From contig CP151667.1 of NCBI GenBank assembly GCA_038400315.1, positions 124,001 to 188,000 of the forward strand: a stretch of 64,000 bases of DNA, written 5' to 3'. Below are positions 47,906-57,049 of this stretch, in pieces. The notes below the pieces were generated by a model. That model was not told where the DNA came from and searched no databases. It saw only the letters and a program-made list of their open reading frames with translations. Source of the stretch: Isosphaeraceae bacterium EP7. GTDB lineage: Bacteria; Planctomycetota; Planctomycetia; Isosphaerales; Isosphaeraceae. The number at the start of each line of letters is the position of its first letter. The first letter of the stretch is position 1. The translations under genes were made by a program, and so were the position numbers.

Positions 47906-50900
47906 GTGTTCAAGAAAGCGTTCCAGGTCGCCGTCTCCTTCGCCCTGCTCTGCGGTGGGTACCTCGGCTATGCCGAGGTGTTCGCCGTCCTGGTGGCGCG
48001 AAGCCAGGCCAAGCTGACGCACGACACGCAGGCGAAACGGCCCCCAAAGGTCGAGAATGCCAGCCTGCGCGAGGCCACGCAGCTCGCCGGCAAGCATTTC
48101 GGGGCCGACCACTGGAGTGCCAGGCCGGACCTCCAGTACCGGTTCTATCACCACGATAAGGGCTACTGGTTCTACGCGGAGAATCTGGTACGGTCGGTTG
48201 ACGGCAAGACCCTGACGCTGAATCCGTTCGTTTCCATCTGGCGAGAGCCGGAGAAGGACGGCAAGAAGGACGGCAGGGCTGTCAAGACGATCTCCAGCAA
48301 GGAAGCGATCATCCAGATGGACCAGCCGATCGGGCTGGGCAAGGGGCCGGGCGGGGCCGAGAGCCGGATCGTCAACGTCCGGATCAACCATGACGTGCAG
48401 ATCCGCGACGACAAGGGGACGACCACCCCGAACGACGACCTGAAGATCGCCATGAACTCGGTCGAGTACGATGAAGGGGCGATGGAGATCAGGACCGACT
48501 CGGAAGTCGTCGTGCAGGACCGCGACTTCTGGATGACCGGCACCGGCCTGCGGATGCAGCTCTTCCCCAAGCCTGGCGGCGCGTCCGGCTTTCAGGGGGT
48601 GCGCACCGCCACGTTCAAGCATGACGTCCACATCATCATCAAGGACGTGGGCCGATCGGGCGTGCTTCCGGGCAAGGCGACGGCCGAGGCCACCGGCCGG
48701 ACTCCCCTGGACCTGACCAACGACGGCTCGATGGTCATCCTGTTCCCCAGGCCGGCGGCCAAGGTGATCATCGGGCCCCCCGAGGCCCCCCGGCCCACCA
48801 TCGCCGAGTTCGCCACCAATGTCCGCGTCCTGCGCGGGGCGACCAACCCCGACCAGCTCAATAGCGACTTCCTGCGCCTGATCTTGCTTCCGATCGACAA
48901 GGAAAAGGCGGCCGCCGAGCGGAAGGCCAAGCAGGCGGAGACCCTGGCCGCAGCGGGCCCGAAGTCTTCGGCACCGGCCCCCGTGCCGGTTGTGTTCGTG
49001 GCGAAGGCCGACGGCGCTTCGCCCGGCGAAGGCTCGGCCGAGGGCGTCGAAGCTGAAGCGAGCGGGCCGATGACCGAGCTCGGCCTGAAGGAGGCGATGG
49101 CCACCGGGCACGCGGTCTGGCTGCGGTCCCCCTCGCAGGGGGTCACCGGTCGCGGCAACCAGCTGATCTACAAGAATCTCTCTCCCGAGCGCCCGAACGA
49201 GACCTACTTCCGCGGCGACGCCGGCCGAGGCATGGAGATTGACAAGGTCGACCTGGCGGACGTCGACCCCAAGGCGCCCGCCGGCACGCCCAGGGCGGTG
49301 AAGTCGGTGACCAAGATCCGGGCGGTCGACGCGACGAACTACGACGCGGGCCCCGGGCCTCAGGGGGGCTCGGTGGTCATCGCCCGCGGCCCGGGAACCC
49401 TGGAGAGTCGCCCCGCGGCCACCCTGCCGGTCGAGCGATCGGCGGCCTGGCGCGATCAGCTCATCATGGAGACAACCGGCGTCGGGCTCGCGCAGCGACG
49501 CAAGATCACGCTGACCGACCACCCCAGGCTGTCGATGTCTCCCAAGCCGGGTGCCAAACCGGCCGTCGCGGCGGCCCAGGGCATCGTAGGCTCGATCGCG
49601 TCGCCGGTGTCGTCCGAGGGACCGACGATCCTCGACGCGGACAAGATGATCGTCGCCTATCTGAGTCCCAAGGCCCCCGCGGCCGCCCCGGGCACGGTCG
49701 CCGCTGCCCCCCGGGACGCGGCCTTGGTCCGCACCGCCGCGGGCCCTGCCCCCGTCGCCGAGTCGGTCGAGTCCGGAACCGTCAGGGTGACCGCACCGGC
49801 CACGGGGACCGACTCGATGAAGGTGGACAAGCTGCTGGCGCTGGAGAACGTGCATCTCCAGGCGCCCGGTAAGACGATGCGGGCCCGCGACCAGCTCGAC
49901 GTCGAGTTCGAGCAGGGCACTGTCCTGGAGAAGCCCGCCCCGGCGAAGGCTCCGGCCCCCGTCGTCGCAGCCCCTGCCGAGCCCGCGGCCCTGGCTGAAT
50001 TGCCGCCGCCGATGAACGCAGGGCCCGAGGTCACGCCGCCGGTGCACGTCTCGGCCAACCGAGTCTGGGCGAAGATCATCCAGGCGGCTGGAAAGGGCAA
50101 TGAGGGCGGCGATGTCCGCGAGGTCAGGCTCAGGGGCTCGGTGGCCTATCACCAGGACGCGGCTCCGACCAAGGAACGCGGCACCGACGTGACCGGCGAG
50201 GCGCTCGACCTGAACCGCGACGTGGCGGGCCTGGCCAAGCTGGTCGTCTTCCATCGCGACCCGTCCGGCGCGGCCCCCAAGGCGGCGGGCCGACCACTGG
50301 CTCCTGCGACCGGGGCCGCCGTCAAGGCGCCCGAACGCATGGCCCGCGTCGTCATGCCCGAGATGCAGGTCGAAGGGCCCGTCATCGGCCTCGACCAGGC
50401 GGCCGACCACTCCTGGGTGCGCGGGCCGGGTCTCCTGACCATGATGGCCGACCGCGCGGCCGCCGGATCGGACACCGGCCTGGGCGGCGGGTCCAAGAAC
50501 AAGGACAAGGACGGCTCGGCGAAGGCGACCGCATCGGTCAGGCCCTCGACGGTCAACGAGCTGGATCTTCCCCTGCTCAATCGCCGCCCCACGGCCGACC
50601 CCGAGGCCGCCGACCGGGTGCCGATGACGATCACCTGGGTCGACCGGATGGACTTCTACGGCCAGCCCGCGGGCGCCGACGGCCGGCCCGGCCCGGGCAA
50701 GATCAACTTCGTCGGCGGGGTGCGTGCCGCCTCGGACGAGGGCCTGATCAACAGCGACACCCTGGACGCCACCCTCGACGGGCCGATCGCCTTCAACCGT
50801 GCCGCCTCCGGGACCGCCACTCCGGGCGCGCCCAAGCCCCAGATCTCGCGGGTGCACCTCCGGGGCAAGGCTCTGGTCGTCAACTCGGAACGGAACCCGG

Positions 50901-51793
50901 TCACCGGCGAGGTCGACGAGAAGCAGCGCATCCTGAGCGAGGAAGTGATCTACGACCGTCTGAGCGGCTACTTCAACGCACCCGGCCCCGGCACCGTGTT
51001 CCTCTACAGCCGCAGTGATGCCCAGGACTCGACCGGCCTTGGCGGAATGTCGGATGTGGGCGGCATGGCCTCTCGGACCAAGCCTAGCATCACCAACGCT
51101 TCGAATTCAAACGCGGGCGCATCGACCAAGGGAGTTGCCGCGGCCGGGGCGAAGAGGCCGCTCAACTTGACGCAGATTTCCTTCCAGAATGGGATGTACG
51201 GCAAGTTCGGTTCCGGGCCGGCCTCCGACCCCCGCGGCGGGCCCCGTCAGGCCGAGTTCTTCAAGGATGTTGACGTGATGCACGCCGAGGTCCCCAGCGT
51301 TGACGTCATCCTCAACCCCGACCGCCCCCCGCGCAAGTTCGTCACCCTCACGTCGCAGTCGCTCAGGGTCATCAGCGAGCCCTCCCGCAAGCCAGGCGGC
51401 CGGGCCAGGAACCTGCTCGACGCCTGGGATGAAGCCTACGCACGGACCGAGAACTCGACGATCCAGGCCGACCGGATCCGGTATGACTCGGCCACCGAGC
51501 TGTTCAACGCCTACGCGTTCAGCGGCCGAGACGTGGTGATGTCGCAGCAGACGATCGTCGGTCAGCCGCCGACGCAGGCCGTGGGCCGTGGCATCATCTT
51601 CAACCGCCTGACGGGCGAGCGAGAGCTGATCGAGCCGCAGACGGTGCAGCTCCTGAACCAGAAGCAAGGGGCCCGCCCGACTCCGCTGCCGCCCCCCTCC
51701 GACAAGCCCGCCCCCAAGGACAGACGCAAGGGCTTCGCCCCGCCGCAGCAGAACAACAAGGAACGCCGAGGGTTCTCCGGCGGCCGGTTCTGA
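47906..51793 (+). CDS. Giant membrane-anchored LptC/LptA-like (OstA-type) protein
   Basis: 1295 aa. One N-terminal anchor (residues 5-29, FQVAVSFALLCGGYLGYAEVFA) and a large periplasmic part. Beta-rich segments with alternating hydrophobic residues, such as LNPFVSIWREP, ATFKHDVHIIIKDVG, INFVGGVRAASDEGLINSD and ADRIRYDSATELFNAYAFSGRDVVMSQQ, resemble the OstA/LptA jellyroll repeats of LPS transport. Ala/Pro/Lys-rich linkers (about 330-385 and 580-690) separate blocks. Context supports this: E. coli has the order kdsD-kdsC-lptC-lptA, and here the same two kds genes lead straight into this protein. Inference: a single protein replaces and expands LptC and LptA. Followed by a perfect terminator. 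Confidence 0.72.
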   Translation: MFKKAFQVAVSFALLCGGYLGYAEVFAVLVARSQAKLTHDTQAKRPPKVENASLREATQLAGKHFGADHWSARPDLQYRFYHHDKGYWFYAENLVRSVDGKTLTLNPFVSIWREPEKDGKKDGRAVKTISSKEAIIQMDQPIGLGKGPGGAESRIVNVRINHDVQIRDDKGTTTPNDDLKIAMNSVEYDEGAMEIRTDSEVVVQDRDFWMTGTGLRMQLFPKPGGASGFQGVRTATFKHDVHIIIKDVGRSGVLPGKATAEATGRTPLDLTNDGSMVILFPRPAAKVIIGPPEAPRPTIAEFATNVRVLRGATNPDQLNSDFLRLILLPIDKEKAAAERKAKQAETLAAAGPKSSAPAPVPVVFVAKADGASPGEGSAEGVEAEASGPMTELGLKEAMATGHAVWLRSPSQGVTGRGNQLIYKNLSPERPNETYFRGDAGRGMEIDKVDLADVDPKAPAGTPRAVKSVTKIRAVDATNYDAGPGPQGGSVVIARGPGTLESRPAATLPVERSAAWRDQLIMETTGVGLAQRRKITLTDHPRLSMSPKPGAKPAVAAAQGIVGSIASPVSSEGPTILDADKMIVAYLSPKAPAAAPGTVAAAPRDAALVRTAAGPAPVAESVESGTVRVTAPATGTDSMKVDKLLALENVHLQAPGKTMRARDQLDVEFEQGTVLEKPAPAKAPAPVVAAPAEPAALAELPPPMNAGPEVTPPVHVSANRVWAKIIQAAGKGNEGGDVREVRLRGSVAYHQDAAPTKERGTDVTGEALDLNRDVAGLAKLVVFHRDPSGAAPKAAGRPLAPATGAAVKAPERMARVVMPEMQVEGPVIGLDQAADHSWVRGPGLLTMMADRAAAGSDTGLGGGSKNKDKDGSAKATASVRPSTVNELDLPLLNRRPTADPEAADRVPMTITWVDRMDFYGQPAGADGRPGPGKINFVGGVRAASDEGLINSDTLDATLDGPIAFNRAASGTATPGAPKPQISRVHLRGKALVVNSERNPVTGEVDEKQRILSEEVIYDRLSGYFNAPGPGTVFLYSRSDAQDSTGLGGMSDVGGMASRTKPSITNASNSNAGASTKGVAAAGAKRPLNLTQISFQNGMYGKFGSGPASDPRGGPRQAEFFKDVDVMHAEVPSVDVILNPDRPPRKFVTLTSQSLRVISEPSRKPGGRARNLLDAWDEAYARTENSTIQADRIRYDSATELFNAYAFSGRDVVMSQQTIVGQPPTQAVGRGIIFNRLTGERELIEPQTVQLLNQKQGARPTPLPPPSDKPAPKDRRKGFAPPQQNNKERRGFSGGRF

Positions 51794-51820
51794 CCACGGG
51801 CTGACCTCACCGACATCGTC

Positions 51821-51860
51821 ACCGATCCCGACTCGCCCCAGCTGGCGAGTCGGGATCGGT
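51821..51860 (+). terminator. Perfect 17-bp hairpin after the LptA-like gene
   Basis: ACCGATCCCGACTCGCC (51821-51837) pairs exactly with GGCGAGTCGGGATCGGT (51844-51860), six-base loop. It begins 28 bases after the LptA-like gene stop. The following CTCGTCTTGG has few T, so it is a strong stem with a weak T-tract. Confidence 0.75.
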
Positions 51861-51933
51861 CTCGTCTTGGCCTGTCGATTCCGCAACGTGTTGCGTTGGT
51901 CGGCCTGCTCGCCCCGGCTTGGCCGTAACGCGA

Positions 51934-51969
51934 GACGGCCACGATCGCGGGGGTGCGATCGTGGCCGTC
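51934..51969 (-). terminator. Perfect 15-bp hairpin after the aldolase gene
   Basis: GACGGCCACGATCGC (51934-51948) pairs with GCGATCGTGGCCGTC (51955-51969), six-base loop of mostly G. It lies 31 bases past the stop of the minus-strand aldolase gene. With the previous hairpin it insulates the two convergent genes. Confidence 0.7.
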
Positions 51970-51999
51970 CTGGATTCGTTCTTGTGCGGCCGAGTCGGG

Positions 52000-53127
52000 T
52001 CAGTAGACCTCGCCGGCGCGGACGACGTGGCCACCGGTGCCGCCGGCGGCGGAGGCCCAGGGGGCGTAGCGGGCGTGCCAGCCTTCGGCGGCGCGGATGC
52101 CGAGGAAGTCGTCCTTGGCCAGGCCGTACTTGGCCCACCAGGGGGAGCCGTGCTCGATGACGACCTTGGCGACCTCGGAGACGCGGTTGAAGCCGGTCTC
52201 GGCGGCGAACTTGCTTCGGCCTTCGGCGCCGTCCTGGAGGAAGTATTCCTTCCAGAAGGCACGGCCGCCGAGCACGCCGGAGCAGCCGCTTTCCATGGCC
52301 ATGTGCACCTGCTTGAGGTACTGGTCATAGTCGACGCCGGCGGAGAGGAGCACCCAGGGGCGCTCGCTAGCTTCGCTCAGGGCGTGAAGGTTGTCGGCGA
52401 GCTGGTCGTCGGACTCGTGCCCCAGGGTGCCGGGGAACTCGGCCTTGTAGACGTCGCAGAAGCGGCTGAGCTGGCGGGCCGCCTCGATGGTGGTCTCGGC
52501 CTTGCGGTCGAAGTAGGTCTTGTCGGTCTTCTTCTCGGTGCCGTAGTTGAAGGAGACCGGCTCGAGCAGGAAGAGGATGTCGTACTTCTTGCACTCTTCG
52601 TAGACGTGCTGGATGAAGGCGAACTGGTGCTCGGCGGAGATCAGCTCGCCGGGCTCGAACGGGGCGAGCAGCTTGACGGCGTCGGCGCCCATCAGCTTGA
52701 TCTTCTCGACCGACCAGCCGGCCTCGATCTCGCCCATCGGGCCGCCGAGCTTGTTCTTGGGGCTGCCGGACTTCTCGACGCGGACGAGCAGGCCCTTGTC
52801 GGCCGGCGCGGCGCCGGTGGCGATGGCCGGCCAGGCGCCGTAGTAGCTGTCGATGAGGATGCCCGAGGCGGCCGGGGCCATGTGCCGCATCATGTCGAGC
52901 TTGGCGTCGACGACCTCTTCGTAGGTCGGCTCGCGATCCTGGCCCTTGCCCTTGAGGGCCTTGGCGGCCATCTCGATCATCGAGCTGTTCTGGTCGAGGG
53001 CCAGCATGGTCAGCGTGCCGTTGGGGTTGCTGATCCGTTGCAGGCCGCGGAGCTTGCCGGGGGTCAGTCCCTTGCCGAGCAGTGCGGTCGCGCCCAGGAG
53101 GCGCGGGGTGGTGGCGGCGACAGCCAT
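52000..53127 (-). CDS. Class I aldolase, LacD (tagatose-1,6-bisphosphate aldolase)-like
   Basis: 375 aa from ATG 53127. TIM-barrel aldolase of the LacD/FbaB/DeoC type: TLTMLALDQNSSM at strand 1, ATGAAPADKGLLVRVEKSG, MGADAVKLLAPFEPGE (with the Schiff-base-type Lys region), ILFLLEPVSFNYG, DVYKAEFPGTL and WVLLSAGVDYDQYLKQVHMAMESGCSGVLGGRAFWKEYF. Related proteins act on tagatose-1,6-bisphosphate or similar sugar phosphates; the true substrate in planctomycetes is unknown. The upstream frame (to 53202) lacks support. Single gene; GGGAG lies 11 bases before the ATG. Confidence 0.8.
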   Translation of the reverse strand: MAVAATTPRLLGATALLGKGLTPGKLRGLQRISNPNGTLTMLALDQNSSMIEMAAKALKGKGQDREPTYEEVVDAKLDMMRHMAPAASGILIDSYYGAWPAIATGAAPADKGLLVRVEKSGSPKNKLGGPMGEIEAGWSVEKIKLMGADAVKLLAPFEPGELISAEHQFAFIQHVYEECKKYDILFLLEPVSFNYGTEKKTDKTYFDRKAETTIEAARQLSRFCDVYKAEFPGTLGHESDDQLADNLHALSEASERPWVLLSAGVDYDQYLKQVHMAMESGCSGVLGGRAFWKEYFLQDGAEGRSKFAAETGFNRVSEVAKVVIEHGSPWWAKYGLAKDDFLGIRAAEGWHARYAPWASAAGGTGGHVVRAGEVY

Positions 53128-53988
53128 CGCTAGCAAGACTCCCAGATCAAAAAGGGGAAAGAAAGGACGCGCCCGGGGGGCCGACTCGGGTCGGCCGGCC
53201 AACCGAGGAGGAGAATTCCAGCTCGGGCGAGAAACCCGGACAGGGCGGTGGATCGGCCGCGGCCGTCCGCCGACTTCGCGCGGCGAGGGGGGCCGCGTGA
53301 GGGTGATTTGCGACGTCTGAGGACGGCCTGCGCAGGCCGATGATCGGGACTGGTCGCGGGCGATCAGCCGGGCCCGAAGGCCCGAATGGACCCGATTGAG
53401 AGGGGGTCCGACCTCGGCCGGATTCGATTGTAACGACCTAGATTCCGGACCGCAATCCTCCGCGGGAGCCCGGTGCGAGGCCGCCCGGCCGCCTCTGCGG
53501 GCGCATTCCGCGCGAAATCGTTGAGGAGCGGGCCACGCCCGGGCCGATAAAGAGGTTGTCCGGCAGGGATTCCGGACGCGTCAGGGAAGGCGTTTGGTGG
53601 CACCGCGTCAACGGTCGCGTCCAGGGACGGATCGTCGCCCAGCGGGCCGCACGGGCCATGGATTCGGCCCAATCGTGAGATCAAAGCGACGTCCCGCGTG
53701 GGGAGTCGTCGACGTCGGCCGGGGGCCTTCAAACGCCCCGGGTCCGGTCTTCGGCCGCTCCCGTCACCTCCGGACGTCGCGGTCGGCCGCCGCCCCGTTG
53801 CCGGTCCTCGTTCGGCGAGGCCCATCATCCAGGGGCGGCGGCCGTACTCTTTTCGAACGCCCGGCCAGGTTGGCCGGAATTCCCGGGCATGCCTGGAATC
53901 TTCACGGAAGGTGCGGCAACGTGTCGCCTTGACGCCCGGGCCTTCGCGTCTGGCGCGGGCGGCATCATGCCCTTCCTGGAGAGCGACG
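53128..53988. other. Long intergenic region, no gene supported
   Basis: 861 bases between the aldolase gene and the phosphodiesterase gene. Open frames exist on both strands but are Arg/Gly/Pro-rich without ribosome sites. Could hold regulatory DNA or an RNA gene; nothing recognised. Confidence 0.4.
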
Positions 53989-54771
53989 ATGACCTGGATC
54001 CTGGCCGCGGCGGTGTTGGGCTTCGGGGCCCCGAAGTCGGTCGAGTGGGTGGCCCATCGGGGCGAGTCGGCCGATGCGCCCGAGAATACGATGGCGGCGT
54101 TCCAGCTCGCCTGGGAGCGCAAGGTACCGGCCATCGAGCTGGACGTCCACCTGGCCCGCGACGGTAGCCTCGTCGTCATCCACGACGCCGACGCCAAGCG
54201 GACGACCGGGGTTTCCCGCTTGATCAAGGAGAGCACGCGCGACGAGCTGACCTCGCTCGACGCCGGCACCTGGAAGGCCCCCCGTTTTTCCGCCGAGCGT
54301 CTGCCGCTGCTTGGCGAGGCCCTGACCACCATCCCCGATGGGAGCCGCTGCTTTATCGAGGTGAAGGTCGGCCCCGAGGCGATCCCCGCGCTGGTCGACG
54401 CGGTCCGGGCCTCGGGCAAGAAGCCCGAGCAGCTCGTGATCATCGCGTTCAACCCCGAGACGGTCGCCGAGGCCAAGCGCAAGCTGCCCGAGCTGAAGGC
54501 TTATTTCCTGGCCAGCCCCAAGCGAAACGACGCCGGCGAGTGGACGCCGGGCGTGGCTTCCCTGATCGCCAAGGCCAGGGAACTGGGCGCCGACGGCCTC
54601 GACCTTGGCGCCGCGGCAGTTGACGCCGAATGGGTCAAGCAGATCAAGGGGGCTGGCCTGGGGCTCTACGTCTGGACCGTCGACAGCCCGGACGAGGCAC
54701 GCAGGTTGATTGACGCCGGGGTCGACGGCATCACGTCGAACAAGCCGTCCTGGCTCAGAGATCAGTTCTGA
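53989..54771 (+). CDS. Glycerophosphodiester phosphodiesterase
   Basis: 260 aa from ATG 53989 (GGAG seven bases upstream). GDPD TIM-barrel: WVAHRGESADAPENTMAAFQLAWE (catalytic HRG and the EN), IELDVHLARDGSLVVIHDADAKRTT (the metal Asp/Glu and catalytic His), FIEVKVGPEA and a C-terminal LYVWTVDSPDEARRLIDAGVDGI. Hydrolyses glycerophosphodiesters to alcohol and glycerol-3-phosphate. Only a short hydrophobic N-terminus (MTWILAAAVLGFGA), so export is possible but weakly supported. Convergent with the secreted protein gene downstream. Confidence 0.94.
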   Translation: MTWILAAAVLGFGAPKSVEWVAHRGESADAPENTMAAFQLAWERKVPAIELDVHLARDGSLVVIHDADAKRTTGVSRLIKESTRDELTSLDAGTWKAPRFSAERLPLLGEALTTIPDGSRCFIEVKVGPEAIPALVDAVRASGKKPEQLVIIAFNPETVAEAKRKLPELKAYFLASPKRNDAGEWTPGVASLIAKARELGADGLDLGAAAVDAEWVKQIKGAGLGLYVWTVDSPDEARRLIDAGVDGITSNKPSWLRDQF

Positions 54772-54808
54772 ACTTCGACCTTCGAGACGATCGACGGCTG
54801 GCCGACGT

Positions 54809-55309
54809 TCAGCGCGCGCCCATGCCCAGCAGCAGGCGCGAGCCGTCGGCCAGCGGACGGTCGGCGAAGAAGAGCTGGTTGGCCGGCGTGGTGACGATCG
54901 TGACGTGCTCCTGTCCGTCCACCGTCAGGCCGAAGCGGAGCTGCACCTTGCCGTTGGCGTCGAGCGGGTCCAGCAGCTCGGCGCTGGCCTCGATCTCGCT
55001 GCCCATCTTGCATTTCATCGCCTCATCCACGCCCAGCCGCCTGGTCCGGGCGTCGATCAGCTTGAAGCCATGCCCCGGGAGGATCTGCCTGAGCTGAGGC
55101 GCGATGGTGGAGAGTCTCGGGTCGACGTACTTGGACCCCGGGGTGGCCCGGATGCCGAAGAGGGTCACCTGCTTGGACTCTTCCTGGGCGCTGGCCTCGC
55201 CCGCGCCGAATGTCAGGGCCAGCATGAGCGCCGCCAGGCAGACGCCCGGGACGCGGACGCCGCGGCGGCCTGCTCGGCTCGGGGAGACTGGCGGGGCGGT
55301 CGTCGGCAT
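54809..55309 (-). CDS. Secreted protein, third gene of the ECF sigma operon
   Basis: 166 aa. Signal segment VPGVCLAALMLALTFGAGEASAQ (residues about 20-42), then a small domain with TLFGIRATPGSKYVDPRL, LRQILPGHGFKLIDARTRRL and QEHVTIVTTPANQLFFADRPLADGSRLLLGMG. Family not recognised. It begins 36 bases after the anti-sigma factor gene in the same direction, so it is probably co-transcribed and may be the envelope output or partner of that regulator. Confidence 0.8.
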   Translation of the reverse strand: MPTTAPPVSPSRAGRRGVRVPGVCLAALMLALTFGAGEASAQEESKQVTLFGIRATPGSKYVDPRLSTIAPQLRQILPGHGFKLIDARTRRLGVDEAMKCKMGSEIEASAELLDPLDANGKVQLRFGLTVDGQEHVTIVTTPANQLFFADRPLADGSRLLLGMGAR

Positions 55310-55345
55310 GGTCCGCGGGGCTCGCTCGGGTTGCTGGGGCGGGGC

Positions 55346-55924
55346 TCAGTCGGCCAGGGTTCTCGGGGCGCTGAAGAGGTTGTCGGCGGGCCCGACCTCG
55401 CGGACCGCGAGGCTCGGGACGGCCTCGCTCTCCATGGCGTTGAAGATGTCGTTTCCGAGCCCGACCTCGCGTTCGCGGACGGACTGGACCGTCACGCCGC
55501 CGCGTGCGTCGAGCCTGAGGAAGCTGATCTCACCGGCGGGCAGATCGACCTGGGCCACCTGATCCACCGAGGTCCGGGTCGCGGGGCCTGACGACAGGGT
55601 CAGGGTCAGCGCCACCACGGCCACGGCGGCCATGGCCAGGCCGATCCAGGCGAGGCGGGCTGCGCCGCGGCGGGCGACCATCGGCAGGACGGCGGGCTCG
55701 GGGGTGTCCAGGGCGAGGGCGACGCGGGCCCAGGCGGAGTCCCAGGCGGGCTCGGTCGGCTCGTCGGGGGTGGTGGCCGACCATGCGTCGTCGACGGCCC
55801 GGGCGCGCGCGGCGATTCGGGCGCACGCGGGGCAGTCGTCCAGGTGCCCTGCCAGCGCGGCGGGGGAAACCCGGCCGGCGGGCGTGGCCAGCTCTCGCTC
55901 GATCTCGCGGCAAATCCCGGCCAT
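55346..55924 (-). CDS. Anti-sigma factor with zinc-finger (zf-HC2-like) domain
   Basis: 192 aa. N-terminal zinc motif HLDDCPACARIAA (HxxxCxxC, about residues 27-36) typical of ZAS/zf-HC2 anti-sigma factors. One membrane helix at about residues 91-112 (RLAWIGLAMAAVAVVALTLTL) and a periplasmic C-terminal part. It should hold the ECF sigma factor in the cytoplasm until released. Start ATG 55924 with AGGAGAAGG upstream, 31 bases after the sigma factor stop. The order sigma, anti-sigma, secreted protein is standard for self-regulated ECF modules. Confidence 0.9.
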   Translation of the reverse strand: MAGICREIERELATPAGRVSPAALAGHLDDCPACARIAARARAVDDAWSATTPDEPTEPAWDSAWARVALALDTPEPAVLPMVARRGAARLAWIGLAMAAVAVVALTLTLSSGPATRTSVDQVAQVDLPAGEISFLRLDARGGVTVQSVREREVGLGNDIFNAMESEAVPSLAVREVGPADNLFSAPRTLAD

Positions 55925-55955
55925 CTCTGCCTTCTCCTCGGGCGTCGTCTCCGGC

Positions 55956-56534
55956 TCAGAGGCCGTCCACGCCCGCCAAGAATGACTGCAACTTCTTTCT
56001 CGCGTAATGGATCCGGCTCATCACGGTGCCGATCGCCACGTCCTGCGCCTCGGCGATCTCTTTGTAGCTCAGGCCCGCCTCGGCGAACAGGACGAAGGTG
56101 GCTCGGGTGTCGGCTCCCAGTCGGTTCAGTCCCGCGTCGATCGCGTCGCGGAGGTCACGGCGGCGGAGGCCGACGGTCGGGTCGACCTCGATGCCCGGCT
56201 CGTTCCCGTCCCGCTCGGCCTGGGCCAGGGGGGTGGTCGCCCTGCGTTTCCGCCGGCGGCCGGCGTCGAGTGAGGTATTGGTCACGATCTTCAGGAGCCA
56301 GGTCCGGAACCCGCTACGGCCGTCGAAGTCGTCCAGATGGCCGAGAGCCTTGATGAAGGCGTCCTGCACGGCATCCAGGGCGTCTTCGTCGTTGCCCAGG
56401 CAGCGGTGTGCCACCCGATAGGCGATGGCCCGATGCCTGCGGAAGAGTTCCTCGCGTGCCGGAGCGTCGCCTCCGCGTGCCAGGGCCACCAGGTGCTCAT
56501 CGGGCGCGATGGCGCCGGCGATCATCTCGGTCAT
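55956..56534 (-). CDS. ECF RNA polymerase sigma factor
   Basis: 192 aa, sigma-70 family extracytoplasmic-function type. Region 2: EELFRRHRAIAYRVAHRCLGNDEDALDAVQDAFIKALGHLDDFD then FRTWLLKIVTNTSLDAGRRRKRR; region 4: ADTRATFVLFAEAGLSYKEIAEAQDVAIGTVMSRIHYARKKLQ. Regions 1 and 3 are absent, as usual. Directs polymerase to its own regulon, probably including this operon. Start ATG 56534 (ATG 56525 is also possible). Followed by its anti-sigma factor. Confidence 0.95.
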   Translation of the reverse strand: MTEMIAGAIAPDEHLVALARGGDAPAREELFRRHRAIAYRVAHRCLGNDEDALDAVQDAFIKALGHLDDFDGRSGFRTWLLKIVTNTSLDAGRRRKRRATTPLAQAERDGNEPGIEVDPTVGLRRRDLRDAIDAGLNRLGADTRATFVLFAEAGLSYKEIAEAQDVAIGTVMSRIHYARKKLQSFLAGVDGL

Positions 56535-57049
56535 CGGCGCCCCCGTCCCATCGTCTCATAGGTCGACGCCGGGCCTGGCCGGATTATTCGACCGACCCGG
56601 TCGGGCCGGCCCCTTCCCTCTCATTTGATTCTTGTTGGCCCGCGCCCGGGTTTCAATGCGGGCCGCCCGACGGGCTGGGTTCTCGGCTGCGGCGCGGGTC
56701 GAACTTGACCTTGACCGTCGTCGGAGCTTGTCGTTAAATCCCCGCCGCGACTTGAGCGGATGTTTGGTCAGCCTTGAAGACACACCTTGATCTGCTCTCA
56801 CGCCTAGAGTCACACCTCGGAAACCCCCGGAGGTCGGGCCCCCGCCCCGTCCTGCGTCGCCATGCCGCGCCGCCTGGACGGACTGGCCGAGGGCCCGGGA
56901 TGCGGGACAGGCACGCCTCGGGCTCGGACGTCCGATGCGGCCGGAACCTTCGGCCGGGCACGGACATGCCGGGCCGTCGGCGATGGTGGGTTCGGGAGTC
57001 AAAAGAGTCGGCTTTTGCGTACGTCTCGCGTTCAAGGAGGAACACCGCC
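56535..57049. other. Divergent intergenic region
   Basis: Between the ECF sigma gene (minus) and the PEP-CTERM gene (plus). Should contain the autoregulated ECF promoter, but no clear motif was identified. No gene supported. Confidence 0.4.

Noticed and set aside
53364-54482. Long minus-strand frame opposite the phosphodiesterase gene and its upstream gap
   Set aside because: The part opposite the phosphodiesterase is a shadow, and the rest is Arg/Pro/Gly-rich without a start signal.
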